NCBI RefSeq assembly: GCF_016909495.1
Contig: NZ_JAFBFW010000008.1
Location: 124,001-188,000, forward strand
DNA: 64,000 nt
Direction: 5' to 3'
DNA from: Pantoea coffeiphila
GTDB lineage: Bacteria > Pseudomonadota > Gammaproteobacteria > Enterobacterales > Enterobacteriaceae
The notes beneath the pieces are model-generated. The model did no database searches. It saw only the letters and a list, made by a program, of their open reading frames with translations, and was not told the DNA's origin. How positions within the stretch are numbered: the first letter of the stretch is position 1; each line of letters opens with the position of its first letter. Positions 1 to 8,939 of this stretch are shown one piece after another. Position numbers and translations under genes: made by a program.

Positions 1-1268
1 ACCAGGATCGCCAGCGCGGTCATTTTCATCTCCCAGACGTCGATCTTTTTGCCGAGGTATTCCGGCGAGCGACCGATCATCAGCCCGGCGATAAACACCG
101 CCAGCAGCACGAACAGCAGCATGCCGTACAGCCCCGCGCCCACGCCGCCAAACACCACCTCGCCGATCTGCATCAGCCACATCGGCACCATGCCGCCCAG
201 CGCGGTAAAGGAGTCGTGCATCGCGTTTACCGCACCGCAGGAGGCCGCCGTGGTGATCACTGCGAACAGGCTGGAGTTGAGGATGCCGAACCGCGTCTCT
301 TTCCCTTCCATATTGGCGGCGGTATCCGCCCCCAGCGTCAGGAAGTGCGGGTTGCCCTGCAGCTCCGCCCACATCACCACCGCCACGGCGGCAATAAACA
401 TCAGCGACATCGCCCACAGCAGCGTGTGGCCCTGCCGCCGGTCGCGCAATGCGTCGCCAAAGGCAAAGCACAACGCTGCCGGGATCAGGAAAATCGACAG
501 CATCTGCACGAAGTTACTCAGCGCGGTGGGGTTTTCAAACGGGTGCGCGGAGTTGGCGTTAAAGAAGCCGCCGCCGTTAGTCCCGAGCATTTTGATCGCT
601 TCCTGCGAGGCCACCGGCCCCATCGGCAGCACCTGTTTCGCGCCCTCCAGCGTGGTCAGCTCCACGTAGCCGTGCAGGTTCTGAATTACGCCCTGGCTGA
701 CCAGGAACAGCGCCATCAGCAGGGAGAGCGGCAGCAGCACATAAAGGGTGATGCGGGTGATATCGCGCCAGGCGTTACCCAAATCGTCCAGCGCGCGGTT
801 GGCAAAGCCCCGGATCAGCGCGAAGGCGACGGCGATACCGGTGGCGGCAGAGAGGAAGTTCTGCACGGTTAAGCCGACCATCTGGCTGAAATAGCTCAGG
901 GTGCTTTCCCCGGCGTAGGACTGCCAGTTGGTGTTGGTGACAAAGCTGACCGCGGTGTTCAGCGCCAGATGCCAGCTCAGCCCCGGCAGCCCCTGCGGGT
1001 TCAGCGGCAGGTGTGACTGGTTAAGCAGCATCAGGAACAGCAGCACCAGCCCAAGGGCGTTAAACAGCAGGATTGCCAGCAGATAGCGCTGCCAGTTCAT
1101 CCCCCCCGGCGCAACGCCGCTCACCCGCCACAGCAGGCGCTCGGTAGCGGCCAACCCCGGCACGGGACGGTCGGCAATCAGCCACGCCAGACCGCTGCCC
1201 AGCGGACGGGCAAGCACCAGCAGCAGCACCATGTAACAGCCGATCAGTAAAAAGGCGGAGGCAGCCAT
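1..1268 (-). CDS. kdpA: KdpA, K+-translocating subunit of the Kdp ATPase (3' part cut by window edge)
   Basis: Potassium-binding and pore-forming subunit of the high-affinity KdpFABC K+ pump of the inner membrane. The reverse frame is open from an ATG at 1268 to the window start, giving 422 codons of a protein usually near 560 residues. Recognisable KdpA segments are visible, including the filter-loop stretches [15 protein letters not shown] and [19 protein letters not shown], and [12 protein letters not shown] near the edge, among many hydrophobic helices. Its ATG overlaps the stop of kdpF, so the two are translationally coupled. kdpB and kdpC should follow beyond position 1. Identification is from remembered family sequence and is very secure. 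Confidence 0.97.
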   Translation of the reverse strand, partial: MAASAFLLIGCYMVLLLVLARPLGSGLAWLIADRPVPGLAATERLLWRVSGVAPGGMNWQRYLLAILLFNALGLVLLFLMLLNQSHLPLNPQGLPGLSWHLALNTAVSFVTNTNWQSYAGESTLSYFSQMVGLTVQNFLSAATGIAVAFALIRGFANRALDDLGNAWRDITRITLYVLLPLSLLMALFLVSQGVIQNLHGYVELTTLEGAKQVLPMGPVASQEAIKMLGTNGGGFFNANSAHPFENPTALSNFVQMLSIFLIPAALCFAFGDALRDRRQGHTLLWAMSLMFIAAVAVVMWAELQGNPHFLTLGADTAANMEGKETRFGILNSSLFAVITTAASCGAVNAMHDSFTALGGMVPMWLMQIGEVVFGGVGAGLYGMLLFVLLAVFIAGLMIGRSPEYLGKKIDVWEMKMTALAIL

Positions 1269-1357
1269 CAGAACTCCTCCGCGTTAAGCAGGGCATAAAT
1301 CAGATAACCCAACAGGGCAAACACCAGCACAATGCCGGTTATAACAGCAGCGCTCAC
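1268..1357 (-). CDS. kdpF: KdpF, small membrane subunit of the Kdp ATPase
   Basis: A 29-residue single-helix peptide that stabilises the Kdp complex. The reverse strand reads GTG AGC GCT ... GAG GAG TTC TGA. The peptide contains [19 protein letters not shown] and ends AEEF, very close to E. coli KdpF. The start is a GTG with a GGAGGT ribosome-binding site just upstream. The stop codon TGA shares its A with the kdpA ATG. The gene is easily missed because of its size. Confidence 0.93.
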   Translation of the reverse strand: MSAAVITGIVLVFALLGYLIYALLNAEEF

Positions 1358-1415
1358 AGCACACCTCCAGAGGCGTTTCAGATGGCTGATATTGTTGCGA
1401 GCGGCGTGCAAAGTT

Positions 1416-1457
1416 GGTGTAAAAATGCGGGGTCAGGGTGTAAAAAAAGTATAAAAA
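1416..1457 (-). promoter_or_regulatory. KdpE operator upstream of kdpFABC
   Basis: On the reverse strand this region reads TTTTTATACTTTTTTTACAC followed 10-15 bases later by a second TTTTTACACC. The first block closely matches the KdpE-protected sequence in front of E. coli kdpFABC as I remember it. It lies about 60-100 bp upstream of kdpF, where a response-regulator site that turns the operon on under K+ limitation would be expected. Confidence 0.75.
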
Positions 1458-1523
1458 TGGACTGATTTTTCAGCAGTTATGGCCCGCTCAGCCCAGTAGC
1501 GGCGCACAGGATGTGCACGGCCA

Positions 1524-2411
1524 TCAGCGCGAAAAGAAGTATTCCAGCAGCGGTTTCAGCACCGCGCTCTCCACATGCTGCTGGTAGTAAATCAGCGCCA
1601 GCCTGTCGGCAGCGGACTGTAGCTCCGGCACCGGGAGCGAGATCAGCCCGGCTTCAGTTTCTGCCTCGGCCAGCGACGGCACCAGCGCCACCGCCACGCC
1701 CTGCCGCACCAGCTGCTTCATTACCGGCAGATCGCTGGCCTGCGCCACGATGTTCGGCGTCAGCCCGGCCTGGGTAAAGCACTGCATCACCCGATCGTAC
1801 ATGCCAAAACCAGTTTTACGCCGCAGCAGCACCAGCGGCTGTGCGGCCAGCTGTGCCAGCGTGACGCAGGGCAGTGCGGCCAGCGGTGTATCGGCCAGGC
1901 ACAGGGCGCGGACGTTGAGCTGATTGAGTGGGATACTGGCGATATTGTGCGGGTTCAGCGTCAGCGGCAAATGGATCAGCGCGGCATCCACCTGGCGCCG
2001 CTCCAGCAGTTCTTCCAGCCACGGCGGGTCACCCTGATACAGCGAGAATTGCAGATCGGGATAGCGCGAACGCAGCGCGGCGATGGCTTCGGCCATCAGG
2101 CTGATGCCCATATCCACGCAGCCCAGACGCACCACGCCGCGCTGCCCCTCGCTGAAGGCACGCATTTCGCTGTCGATATTCTGCGCCTGCAACAGCAGAT
2201 CCCCGGCGCGCTGATAGAGGTAGCGCCCGGCGTCGGTGGGGATCATCCCACGCGACGTTCGCTCGAACAGCACCACGTCCCACTGGGCTTCCAGCTGCTG
2301 TAGCGCCTTGCTGATCGGCGGCTGTGCGGTAAACAGCACCGCAGAAGCCGCCGAAATCGAGCCTTTTTCCACTACCGTTTTGAAGTAATACAGGGGTTTG
2401 AGTTTCAACAT
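1524..2411 (-). CDS. LysR-family transcriptional regulator
   Basis: A 295-residue LysR-type regulator. The N-terminal winged helix-turn-helix is clear (LYYFKTVVEKGSISAASAVL, then PPISKALQQLE and LFERTSRGMIPTDAGRYLY), followed by a typical inducer-binding domain with VVRLGCVDMGISL near residue 95. It lies 100 bp downstream of, and in the same direction as, the UbiD-type decarboxylase gene, so it probably controls that gene in response to an aromatic acid. That link rests on position only. The inducer cannot be read from the sequence. Confidence 0.9.
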   Translation of the reverse strand: MLKLKPLYYFKTVVEKGSISAASAVLFTAQPPISKALQQLEAQWDVVLFERTSRGMIPTDAGRYLYQRAGDLLLQAQNIDSEMRAFSEGQRGVVRLGCVDMGISLMAEAIAALRSRYPDLQFSLYQGDPPWLEELLERRQVDAALIHLPLTLNPHNIASIPLNQLNVRALCLADTPLAALPCVTLAQLAAQPLVLLRRKTGFGMYDRVMQCFTQAGLTPNIVAQASDLPVMKQLVRQGVAVALVPSLAEAETEAGLISLPVPELQSAADRLALIYYQQHVESAVLKPLLEYFFSR

Positions 2412-2510
2412 CGCAGCGTATTCCTGTACCCGATAACCTGATAACCTGATAACGCCTTTTTTACACCAACGTTCGGTACAGAAACACCCCGCATCGTGCC
2501 CGCTTAGGTA

Positions 2511-3986
2511 TCAATAGTGAAAATCAGGCAGAAAACGCCGCACGTCGACCTCTTTAAACTCGCAGCGCTGGAAATGCTCTTTCAGCGCAAACGGCACGGT
2601 ACAGTCGAAAATGGTTTTGCAGGCGATACCCTTCGCGGCAATGCTCGGGCTGTATTCCGGGATCTGCGACGGGTCGAGTGGATGGCAGCGCACGCCGGGA
2701 ATAAAGACCGTATCGACATCGCCCTGATAGCGCGTCTGCATCGCCCACAGCACGTCGTTGCTGTCGAAAATGTCCACGTCTTCGTCAACCAGCATCACGT
2801 GCTTCAGCTCCGGGAATGCCGCAAAGGCCAGCAGCGCGGCCTGGCGCTGGCGCCCTTCATCCGCCGGGATGCTTTTCTTAAACTGCATCACCGCCATCAG
2901 CTTGCCGCCGCCGGAGGAGTGGGCGAAAACGTTGAGCAGGCGGCCCGGCATCGCCCGCTCCACCATGCCGAGAATGCTGGCCTCGGTGGGAATACCGGCC
3001 ATATTGACGTGCTCTTCGCTACAGCCGATGGTGTGCTGCAGGATCGGATGGCGGCGATGGGTGACGGCTTTTACTTTGATTACCGGTAATGAGGGATTGG
3101 CCGCCCCGGTGTAACCCGGGAACTCCGGCATCGCTTTACCGGTATTCGTATTGCGATCTTCCCGGTAGCGCACCTCCGGCATCAGCTCGCCTTCGATCAC
3201 CACCTCCGCATGGGCTATCGCCCGGGCATTCACCGCCACGCCCTGCGCCAGCTCTACCGCCTTACCGCGCAGCGCCCCGGCAATGTTCAGCTCGTCAAAG
3301 CCCAGCGGCGTGGTCGGCGGCTCAAAGCAGGCACCGACATAAATCGCCGGGTCGACTCCGAGGCTGATGGTGATCGGCAGCGCGTTGCCTGCCGCTTCCG
3401 CTTTCGCGCGGAAGACGTCCAGATGGCGCCCGGGGGCGAAGTACATCGACAGCTCGTCCGGCCCCTGCATGCACAGGCGGTGGATGGTGATATCGGACTC
3501 GCCGGTTTCCGGGTCGGTGGCGTAGCACAGCCCCATGGTGAAATAGGGACCGGCATCCTCTTCGGTATTGGTCGGCGCGGGCAGCAGCGTGCGGATATCA
3601 AAACCCGGCTCGCTGGCGAGGTGAACCACCTCCTGGCAGGGAATGTGCGCGCTCTGCGTCAGGACGGGAGGAAGGGGATTTTTCACCGAGTTCATCAGCA
3701 GATGGCCCAGCCTGTCCGGCTCACAGCCCAGCAGCGCACCGACGCGGCGGCGCGAGGCCAGCACCCCGGTCACCACGCGGAAATCCGCAAAGTCTTTCAC
3801 CCGATTAAACAGCATCGCAGGGCCTTCACGCGTTGGTCGCCGGGTGGTCCCGGCCGCGCCAACATAGCGATAAACGCCCGACAGCTCGGCATGGGGGTCA
3901 ACTTCGGTGTCGGTGCTGACCAGCTCGCCGTCCATTGCCGCCAGCCGCGCCAGCGCGGAGCGGAGATCGTAAACCGTCTCGGTCAT
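2511..3986 (-). CDS. UbiD-family (prenyl-FMN) aromatic/heteroaromatic acid decarboxylase
   Basis: A 491-residue member of the UbiD family, which reversibly decarboxylates aromatic, heteroaromatic or acrylic acids using prenylated FMN supplied by UbiX. Family landmarks are DITIHRLCMQGPDELSMYFA, the ISLGVDPAI segment, EGELMPEVR, and MLVDEDVDIFDSNDVLWAM with the acidic residues of the Arg-Glu-Glu active-site region. Among characterised relatives it recalls pyrrole-2-carboxylate or gallate-type decarboxylases more than ubiquinone UbiD, but the substrate is not determined. No ubiX is adjacent, so the housekeeping enzyme would supply the cofactor. The start has a good AGGAAG ribosome-binding site. 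A LysR gene follows. Confidence 0.88.
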   Translation of the reverse strand: MTETVYDLRSALARLAAMDGELVSTDTEVDPHAELSGVYRYVGAAGTTRRPTREGPAMLFNRVKDFADFRVVTGVLASRRRVGALLGCEPDRLGHLLMNSVKNPLPPVLTQSAHIPCQEVVHLASEPGFDIRTLLPAPTNTEEDAGPYFTMGLCYATDPETGESDITIHRLCMQGPDELSMYFAPGRHLDVFRAKAEAAGNALPITISLGVDPAIYVGACFEPPTTPLGFDELNIAGALRGKAVELAQGVAVNARAIAHAEVVIEGELMPEVRYREDRNTNTGKAMPEFPGYTGAANPSLPVIKVKAVTHRRHPILQHTIGCSEEHVNMAGIPTEASILGMVERAMPGRLLNVFAHSSGGGKLMAVMQFKKSIPADEGRQRQAALLAFAAFPELKHVMLVDEDVDIFDSNDVLWAMQTRYQGDVDTVFIPGVRCHPLDPSQIPEYSPSIAAKGIACKTIFDCTVPFALKEHFQRCEFKEVDVRRFLPDFHY

Positions 3987-4091
3987 GGTTATCTTCCTCA
4001 GTGAGTCACGGCCCCCAGTATGTGATGCGCCCGGCGGCCGTGAATATGACTGAAAAGCTAACCCGCTATATCTTTTGGCTAATGCGCGGCA

Positions 4092-5009
4092 TCAGGACTT
4101 CAGCGAGACGTCCTTAATCTGCGCCTTCGGTTTTACACTACCGGTCACCAGCCATACCGCCACGATAATCACCAGCCCGCCGCCGATAAAGCCGCTGGAG
4201 ATCGTCTCGCCGAGGAACAGGTAGCCCCACAGCACGCCAAAGGGTGGGATCAGGAAGGTGACGGTGAGCGTTTTCAACGGACCGATATCGGCAATCAGGC
4301 GGAAGAACAGAATATAGGCCCAGGCGGTGCACACCAGTCCCAGCGCCAGCACGCAGAGCCAGACGCCGGGGTGCTGCCAGTCCATCGCGGGCTGGACGGC
4401 GACCGAGGTGATAAAGATCGGCAGCATAAACAGGGTGGCCCCCATCTGGCTGCCGAGCGCCACCAGTTTGGCATCCAGCCCGCCGCGATCGCCGATCCAT
4501 TTTTTGGTGAGGAATCCGGCCATCGCGTAGCAGGCGGTGGCGACCAGACAGGCGGCGATGCCCAGCAGCACATCGTGGGTCAGCGCCAGGCTGCCGGTGG
4601 TGGTCAGCAGCACAATTCCCGCTAATCCCAGCACCACGCCGCTCAGCTTACGCAGCGTAAACTGTTCGCTGAACAGCAGGCCGCCGATCAGCACGCCCAT
4701 CAGCGGCGTGGTGGCATTCAGAATGGCGGAATAGCCTGCGGGCAGCCATTTTGCCGCCAGGCAGTACATCACAAACGGCACCGCGGAGTTGATCACCCCC
4801 AGCAGCACCGCGGGCAGCGCTTTACCGTTAAAGGTAAACTTCACCCGCAGGATCAGCAGCAGCGCAACCAGGCCCAGGCAACCGAAGAAAACGCGCAGAA
4901 AAGCGGTATTCAGCGAGCCAAAAACCGGCGTGGCAACCCGCATAAACAGAAAGCTGGCGCCCCAGATGGCGGCAAGCAGCAGTAAACGACCCATATCCCC
5001 TTGTCTCAC
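4092..5009 (-). CDS. EamA/DMT-superfamily transporter
   Basis: A 305-residue inner-membrane protein with about ten hydrophobic helices arranged as two EamA repeats (LLLAAIWGASFLFMRVA near the N-terminus; LGLAGIVLLTTTGSLAL mid-protein). These drug/metabolite transporters usually export amino acids or small metabolites. The likely start is a GTG at 5009 with GGGAG six bases upstream; the next in-frame ATG at 4994 is the alternative. It lies upstream of the decarboxylase gene in the same direction, 105 bp apart, but a functional link is not shown. The cargo is unknown. Confidence 0.85.
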   Translation of the reverse strand: MRQGDMGRLLLLAAIWGASFLFMRVATPVFGSLNTAFLRVFFGCLGLVALLLILRVKFTFNGKALPAVLLGVINSAVPFVMYCLAAKWLPAGYSAILNATTPLMGVLIGGLLFSEQFTLRKLSGVVLGLAGIVLLTTTGSLALTHDVLLGIAACLVATACYAMAGFLTKKWIGDRGGLDAKLVALGSQMGATLFMLPIFITSVAVQPAMDWQHPGVWLCVLALGLVCTAWAYILFFRLIADIGPLKTLTVTFLIPPFGVLWGYLFLGETISSGFIGGGLVIIVAVWLVTGSVKPKAQIKDVSLKS

Positions 5010-5265
5010 TCACTTCTCCCGTTGATAAAAATTCACTGCCGCAGGGCGATCCCGTCAGCGGAAAGAGTAGTTATATGCCTCGCCGTCCGGCAAAACAAGC
5101 CGTTATCGGCCATGGGGATTTGTTAACGGAAAGTGGGAGCTGTGTCGTGATCTGGAAAGGTGAAAATGTGAAAGACTTCTCATTAGTCTGCCGGGGTGCT
5201 TAAATCCGCTATCTGCACTTTACTTTAAACGATGAAGGGTTGATTCATCATCGATCGGAGGTTTT

Positions 5266-5661
5266 ATGCTGTCCTCACATACCCTTAGCATCGCTATTCC
5301 CCGTAACTGGGTCGATTTATATGAAACCATCTGGAAACCGGAATTCTTTCCTAAATGGGCTTCCGGGCTGAGCAAAACGCCGCTGGAGCAGGATGGCAAC
5401 ATCTGGCGCGGTAAAGGCCCGCTGGGTGCGGTGAAAGTGCGTTTTACCGAACATAACCCGTTCTGCATTATGGATCACTACGTGGATACCGGCCTCAGCA
5501 AAGAGATTTTCGTGCCGATGCGTATTGTCGCCAACGGTACCGGATCGCAGGTGCTGATTACGGTGTTCCGCCAGCCGCTGCTCTCAGACGATCGTTTTGC
5601 TCAGGAGCTGGAGATGGTAAAACAGGACTTGCAGACGCTGCACACCCTGCTGACCACCTGA
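5266..5661 (+). CDS. SRPBCC-family small-ligand-binding protein
   Basis: A 131-residue soluble protein that reads like a START/polyketide-cyclase (SRPBCC) fold. An N-terminal strand leads into NWVDLYETIWKPEFFPKWASG, beta strands follow (GPLGAVKVRFTEHNPFCIMDHYV, QVLITVFRQ), and a long C-terminal helix (DDRFAQELEMVKQDLQTLHTLL) closes it. Such proteins bind hydrophobic ligands; no reaction can be assigned. The start has a strong GGAGG site. The gene lies 43 bp upstream of the nucleoside hydrolase in the same direction, so the two may be co-transcribed. Confidence 0.75.
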   Translation: MLSSHTLSIAIPRNWVDLYETIWKPEFFPKWASGLSKTPLEQDGNIWRGKGPLGAVKVRFTEHNPFCIMDHYVDTGLSKEIFVPMRIVANGTGSQVLITVFRQPLLSDDRFAQELEMVKQDLQTLHTLLTT

Positions 5662-5704
5662 TAACGCGCACAGGGATGTCAGTCATTACGGAAAGGAGAA
5701 TCTG

Positions 5705-6625
5705 ATGCAGAAAATTATTTTTGATACCGATATCGGCGTGGATGACGCCTTCGCGCTGGCCTATGCGGCGAAAAGCACCGACATCCTCGGCATTACCACG
5801 GTATTTGGCAACGTGCCGGTGGAGCAGGCGGTCAAAAACGCCCGCCTGTTCAGCCAGAAAATCGGCCTGGATGTGCCGATTTATCGCGGCAGCTCGCGCC
5901 CGCTGGCCTGCGCGCCTTCCGCCCCCGCCCTTCAGGTTCACGGCAAAGACGGCCTCGGCGGCGTTTTTGAAAATCCGTGCAGCGGCGAGGCGGATAACGC
6001 CATTAACTTTATTATTAACAGCGTTCGCCAGCATCCCGGAGCGATCACTCTGGTCGCCATCGGGCCGCTGACCAATATCGCCACCGCCATCAATCAGGCC
6101 CCGGATATCGTGGCGAAGGTGGCGCAGTTGGTGATTATGGGCGGCGCTTTCGGCACGCTGGGCCACGGCGGCAACGTCACGCCGTTTGCCGAATTCAATA
6201 TCTGGAAAGATCCGCACGCGGCGGATCAGGTGCTCAGCTCACAGCTGAAAATCGTGGTGCTGCCGCTGGATGTGACCCACCAGGTGCAGATTAGCGGAGA
6301 AGACATTCGTAGCCTGAACCGACCGGAGCTGGAGGCGATTTCCCGCAGCTACCTGCAGTACAGCCTGGAGAAAGAAGGATTTGAAGGGATGGCGCTGCAC
6401 GATACGCTGACCATTGCCTGGCTGAATCATCCCGAACTATTCGGTATTACCGAATCACCGGTGCGGGTGGTGACGGAAGGGATCTCACGCGGCCAGACGC
6501 TGCACCGGCTGCATCCGCTGGCTTCACGCGATGACCCGTTTGCCGCTGCCGGCATTCAAAAACTGTGCCTGGCGGTGGACAGCGAACGGGTCAAAGCGCA
6601 TTTCCTGGCGGCGCTACGCGGTTAA
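5705..6625 (+). CDS. Inosine/uridine-preferring nucleoside hydrolase family protein
   Basis: A 306-residue N-ribohydrolase. The N-terminal Ca2+-binding signature DTDIGVDDAFALAYA is intact, GPLTNIATAI and VIMGGAF follow in the middle, and the C-terminal HDTLTIAWL holds the conserved Asp that completes the metal site. Enzymes of this family cleave the N-glycosidic bond of nucleosides for base and ribose salvage. Whether this one prefers purine, pyrimidine or a modified nucleoside is not clear. The ribosome-binding site AAGGAG is strong. It converges on lgoD with only 11 bp between the stop codons. Confidence 0.93.
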   Translation: MQKIIFDTDIGVDDAFALAYAAKSTDILGITTVFGNVPVEQAVKNARLFSQKIGLDVPIYRGSSRPLACAPSAPALQVHGKDGLGGVFENPCSGEADNAINFIINSVRQHPGAITLVAIGPLTNIATAINQAPDIVAKVAQLVIMGGAFGTLGHGGNVTPFAEFNIWKDPHAADQVLSSQLKIVVLPLDVTHQVQISGEDIRSLNRPELEAISRSYLQYSLEKEGFEGMALHDTLTIAWLNHPELFGITESPVRVVTEGISRGQTLHRLHPLASRDDPFAAAGIQKLCLAVDSERVKAHFLAALRG

Positions 6626-6636
6626 ACCTGCGGGGC

Positions 6637-7659
6637 TCAGAAGCGGATAACGCCTTTAATCAGCCCGCGGTTGTTAATCACCTGCTGTTCGAAAATCTCA
6701 GCCAGCGCGGCAAACTCAAAGCGCTGGTTGAGCATCATCTCGGCGGTAATTTTTCCGTCAGCCATCAGGCTGGCAACGCGCTCAAAGTCCTGGCGGGTGG
6801 CGTTGCGGCTGCCCATCAGCGTGGTTTCTTTTTTGTGGAATTCCGGGTCAGGGATCTGAATATCACCCTTGTGCAGGCCAACAAACACCAGCGTGCCACC
6901 GTGGGCCATCAGACGTACCGCGCCGTTCATCGCCGCCGCATTCCCGGTGGCATCAATCACCGTGGACGGCAGCTGGCCGTTGAACTGATTACGCAGCTGC
7001 TGCGGGAAATCTTCCGCCGCCGCATCCAGCGCCACCAGCTTCAGGTTCTGCTCCACGTGCTGCCTGCGAAACTCGCTGGTATCCGCTACCACCACGTTAG
7101 CGCCAGACGCATGAGCAATGGCGGCAACGCCCAGCCCGATCGGCCCGGCACCCACGACCAGCAGATTACTGCCCGGCTCCGGTGCCGCGCGGCGTACCGC
7201 ATGTGCGCTGATGGCAAAAGGCTCAACCAGCGCGGCCCCGTCAGGGTCAATGCCCTCCGCCGACAGCAGGTTTTTCACCGGCACGCTGAGGTAGTCACAG
7301 AAACCGCCGTCCTGATGCACGCCTATCACCGAGATGTTTTCGCAGCAGTTGGTTTTGCCGCTCAGGCAGGCTGAACACTGTTCGCAGGAGAGGTACGGGA
7401 TCACCGCCGCGCGCTGACCCACTTTCCAGCCGCTAACGCCTTCGCCCAGCTCGACCACTTCGCCACAGAGTTCATGCCCCAGCACGCGTGGATAGCTGAA
7501 AAACGGCTGATTGCCGCCCCACGCGTGAATATCGGTGCCGCAAATTCCGGCGCTGATAATTTTCAGCAGCGCTTCACCCGCAGCAGGCTGCGGTTTATTA
7601 CGCGTCTGGTAAGCCATCTGTTTCGGCTCCAGACACACCAGCGTATTCATCGTTGTCAT
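6637..7659 (-). CDS. lgoD: L-galactonate 5-dehydrogenase LgoD (zinc-type alcohol dehydrogenase family)
   Basis: A 340-residue medium-chain dehydrogenase that oxidises L-galactonate at C5. The segment GICGTDIHAWGGNQPFFSYP matches E. coli LgoD (YjjN) almost exactly as I remember it. GHELCGEVVELG holds the catalytic-zinc His-Glu; four cysteines of a structural zinc site lie in CEQCSACLSGKTNCC; the Rossmann motif is GAGPIGLG. The start at 7659 (MTTMNTL) is chosen over 7701 because it has GGAGAA upstream and gives the E. coli length. It is divergent from lgoR and lgoT, which together make an L-galactonate utilisation locus. Confidence 0.93.
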   Translation of the reverse strand: MTTMNTLVCLEPKQMAYQTRNKPQPAAGEALLKIISAGICGTDIHAWGGNQPFFSYPRVLGHELCGEVVELGEGVSGWKVGQRAAVIPYLSCEQCSACLSGKTNCCENISVIGVHQDGGFCDYLSVPVKNLLSAEGIDPDGAALVEPFAISAHAVRRAAPEPGSNLLVVGAGPIGLGVAAIAHASGANVVVADTSEFRRQHVEQNLKLVALDAAAEDFPQQLRNQFNGQLPSTVIDATGNAAAMNGAVRLMAHGGTLVFVGLHKGDIQIPDPEFHKKETTLMGSRNATRQDFERVASLMADGKITAEMMLNQRFEFAALAEIFEQQVINNRGLIKGVIRF

Positions 7660-7762
7660 GGTTTTTCTCCGTTGTCTGCACAGGGTTATGGCGCAAATCA
7701 ATCGGCGCGGTTTGTTAAAGAATTGGATCTGTGAGCCAGCGCGCCTTTCGCTGTTCTGAATT

Positions 7763-7784
7763 GGTTTTTAATAGATAAAAAACC
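7763..7784. promoter_or_regulatory. Candidate LgoR operator, site 1
   Basis: Inverted repeat GGTTTTT-7 nt-AAAAAACC between the divergent lgoD and lgoR genes, just before the lgoR ribosome-binding site. A similar element (GGCTTTTTATCGATAAAAG) occurs upstream of lgoT. Repetition of the motif in front of both lgo transcription units suggests an operator for the GntR regulator encoded between them. No experimental match is known to me. Confidence 0.45.
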
Positions 7785-7794
7785 GGGAGAAGCC

Positions 7795-8700
7795 ATGAGC
7801 CGCACGCAGAATCTTCGTCATAACGTCGTGAATCAGATGCTGGAAGCCATCGCCCAGCAGCACATTCCTTCACCGCTGCCGCCCCAGGCCGCCCTGGCGG
7901 AAATGTTTAACATCAGCCGCACCACCGTGCGCCACTCGCTGGACCACCTGGAGCAGTGTGGCGTGCTGGAAAAGGTCAACGGCAGCTGGGTCATTGCCCG
8001 TCAGCCCGATGATGCCGATGGCTTTGCCGCAACGCTGCCGGGGCCGGAAGCGCAGACAAATCTGGTAGAACAGGCTTTTTTTCAAATGATTAACCAGCGC
8101 CAGCTAATGGCCGGGGACAGCTTTTCCGAACTGCAGCTGGCGCAGGCGGTGGGCGTGAGTCCGCTGGCGGCGCGGGAGTTTTTGCTGCGCTTCTGCCGCT
8201 ACGGGCTGATTGAAAACGTGCGGCGCGGCCACTGGCTGATGAAGAAATTTGACCAGGAATACGCGGAGAAGCTGTTTGAGCTGCGCGAGATGCTGGAGAT
8301 CCACGCCCTGAAGCGCTTTATCAATTTGCCCGCCGACGACCCGCGCTGGATTGCCGCCCGTGACCTGCTGAGCCGCCACCGTCAGATGCGTGACACCATC
8401 GCCACCAGCTATCGTAACTTTTCGCAGCTGGACCGCGAGATGCACAAACTTATCCTCTCAGCGGCAAATAATCCTTTTTTCGATCAGTCTCTTGAGGTGA
8501 TTTCGGTCATTTTCCACTTCCATTATCTGTGGGATGAAAGCGACCTGAAGCAGCGCAACATCGTGGCGCTGGAGGAGCATCTGGCGATCCTGACCGCGCT
8601 GGTCAGCCGGAATGACGTCGAAGCGATCATCGAATTTCACCGCCATCTGATTACCGCCAAGGAGTCGATGCAGCGTTCAATCCGCCAGTACAGAGGGTGA
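7795..8700 (+). CDS. lgoR: GntR/FadR-type regulator LgoR
   Basis: A 301-residue regulator matching E. coli LgoR (YjjM). There are two winged-helix-like segments: an N-terminal one (ALAEMFNISRTTVRHSLDHLEQCGVLEK) and a GntR segment near residue 95 (FSELQLAQAVGVSPLAAREFLLRF). A FadR-type all-helical ligand domain follows, with LFELREMLEIHAL and YRNFSQLDREMHKLIL. It probably controls lgoD and lgoT in response to L-galactonate or a derivative. The start ATG has GGGAGAAG just upstream. Confidence 0.92.
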   Translation: MSRTQNLRHNVVNQMLEAIAQQHIPSPLPPQAALAEMFNISRTTVRHSLDHLEQCGVLEKVNGSWVIARQPDDADGFAATLPGPEAQTNLVEQAFFQMINQRQLMAGDSFSELQLAQAVGVSPLAAREFLLRFCRYGLIENVRRGHWLMKKFDQEYAEKLFELREMLEIHALKRFINLPADDPRWIAARDLLSRHRQMRDTIATSYRNFSQLDREMHKLILSAANNPFFDQSLEVISVIFHFHYLWDESDLKQRNIVALEEHLAILTALVSRNDVEAIIEFHRHLITAKESMQRSIRQYRG

Positions 8701-8716
8701 TTTTTTAACCGATTTT

Positions 8717-8736
8717 GGCTTTTTATCGATAAAAGA
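8717..8736. promoter_or_regulatory. Candidate LgoR operator, site 2
   Basis: GGCTTTTTATCGATAAAAGA contains the perfect palindrome TTTTATCGATAAAA. It resembles the element in the lgoD-lgoR intergenic region and lies about 210 bp upstream of the lgoT start. Confidence 0.4.
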
Positions 8737-8939
8737 CATCAACCACAGTAATTAAAAGCCGATTAAAAACCGTAAATCGCCGCCTGCCGCACGAAAAAGA
8801 TAACAAGTTGGCAACACCGACTTCGGCCGCCACTAGTCTGCTATTCAGCCTTACTTCAACCCTGTTCTGGCCGTGGTTTTTAAAGCAGTGCCCCGGCCCG
8901 ATGCTAATAACAATACTTTTTATACCCGGGGAGTACCGT

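Noticed and set aside
216-872. Open frames on the plus strand over 49-872
   Set aside because: They are antisense to kdpA, which is fully recognisable on the minus strand; high GC keeps shadow frames open.
8808-8939. N-terminal extension of lgoT from 8808
   Set aside because: The extra 44 residues are unlike LgoT, and a good ribosome-binding site precedes the ATG at 8940.
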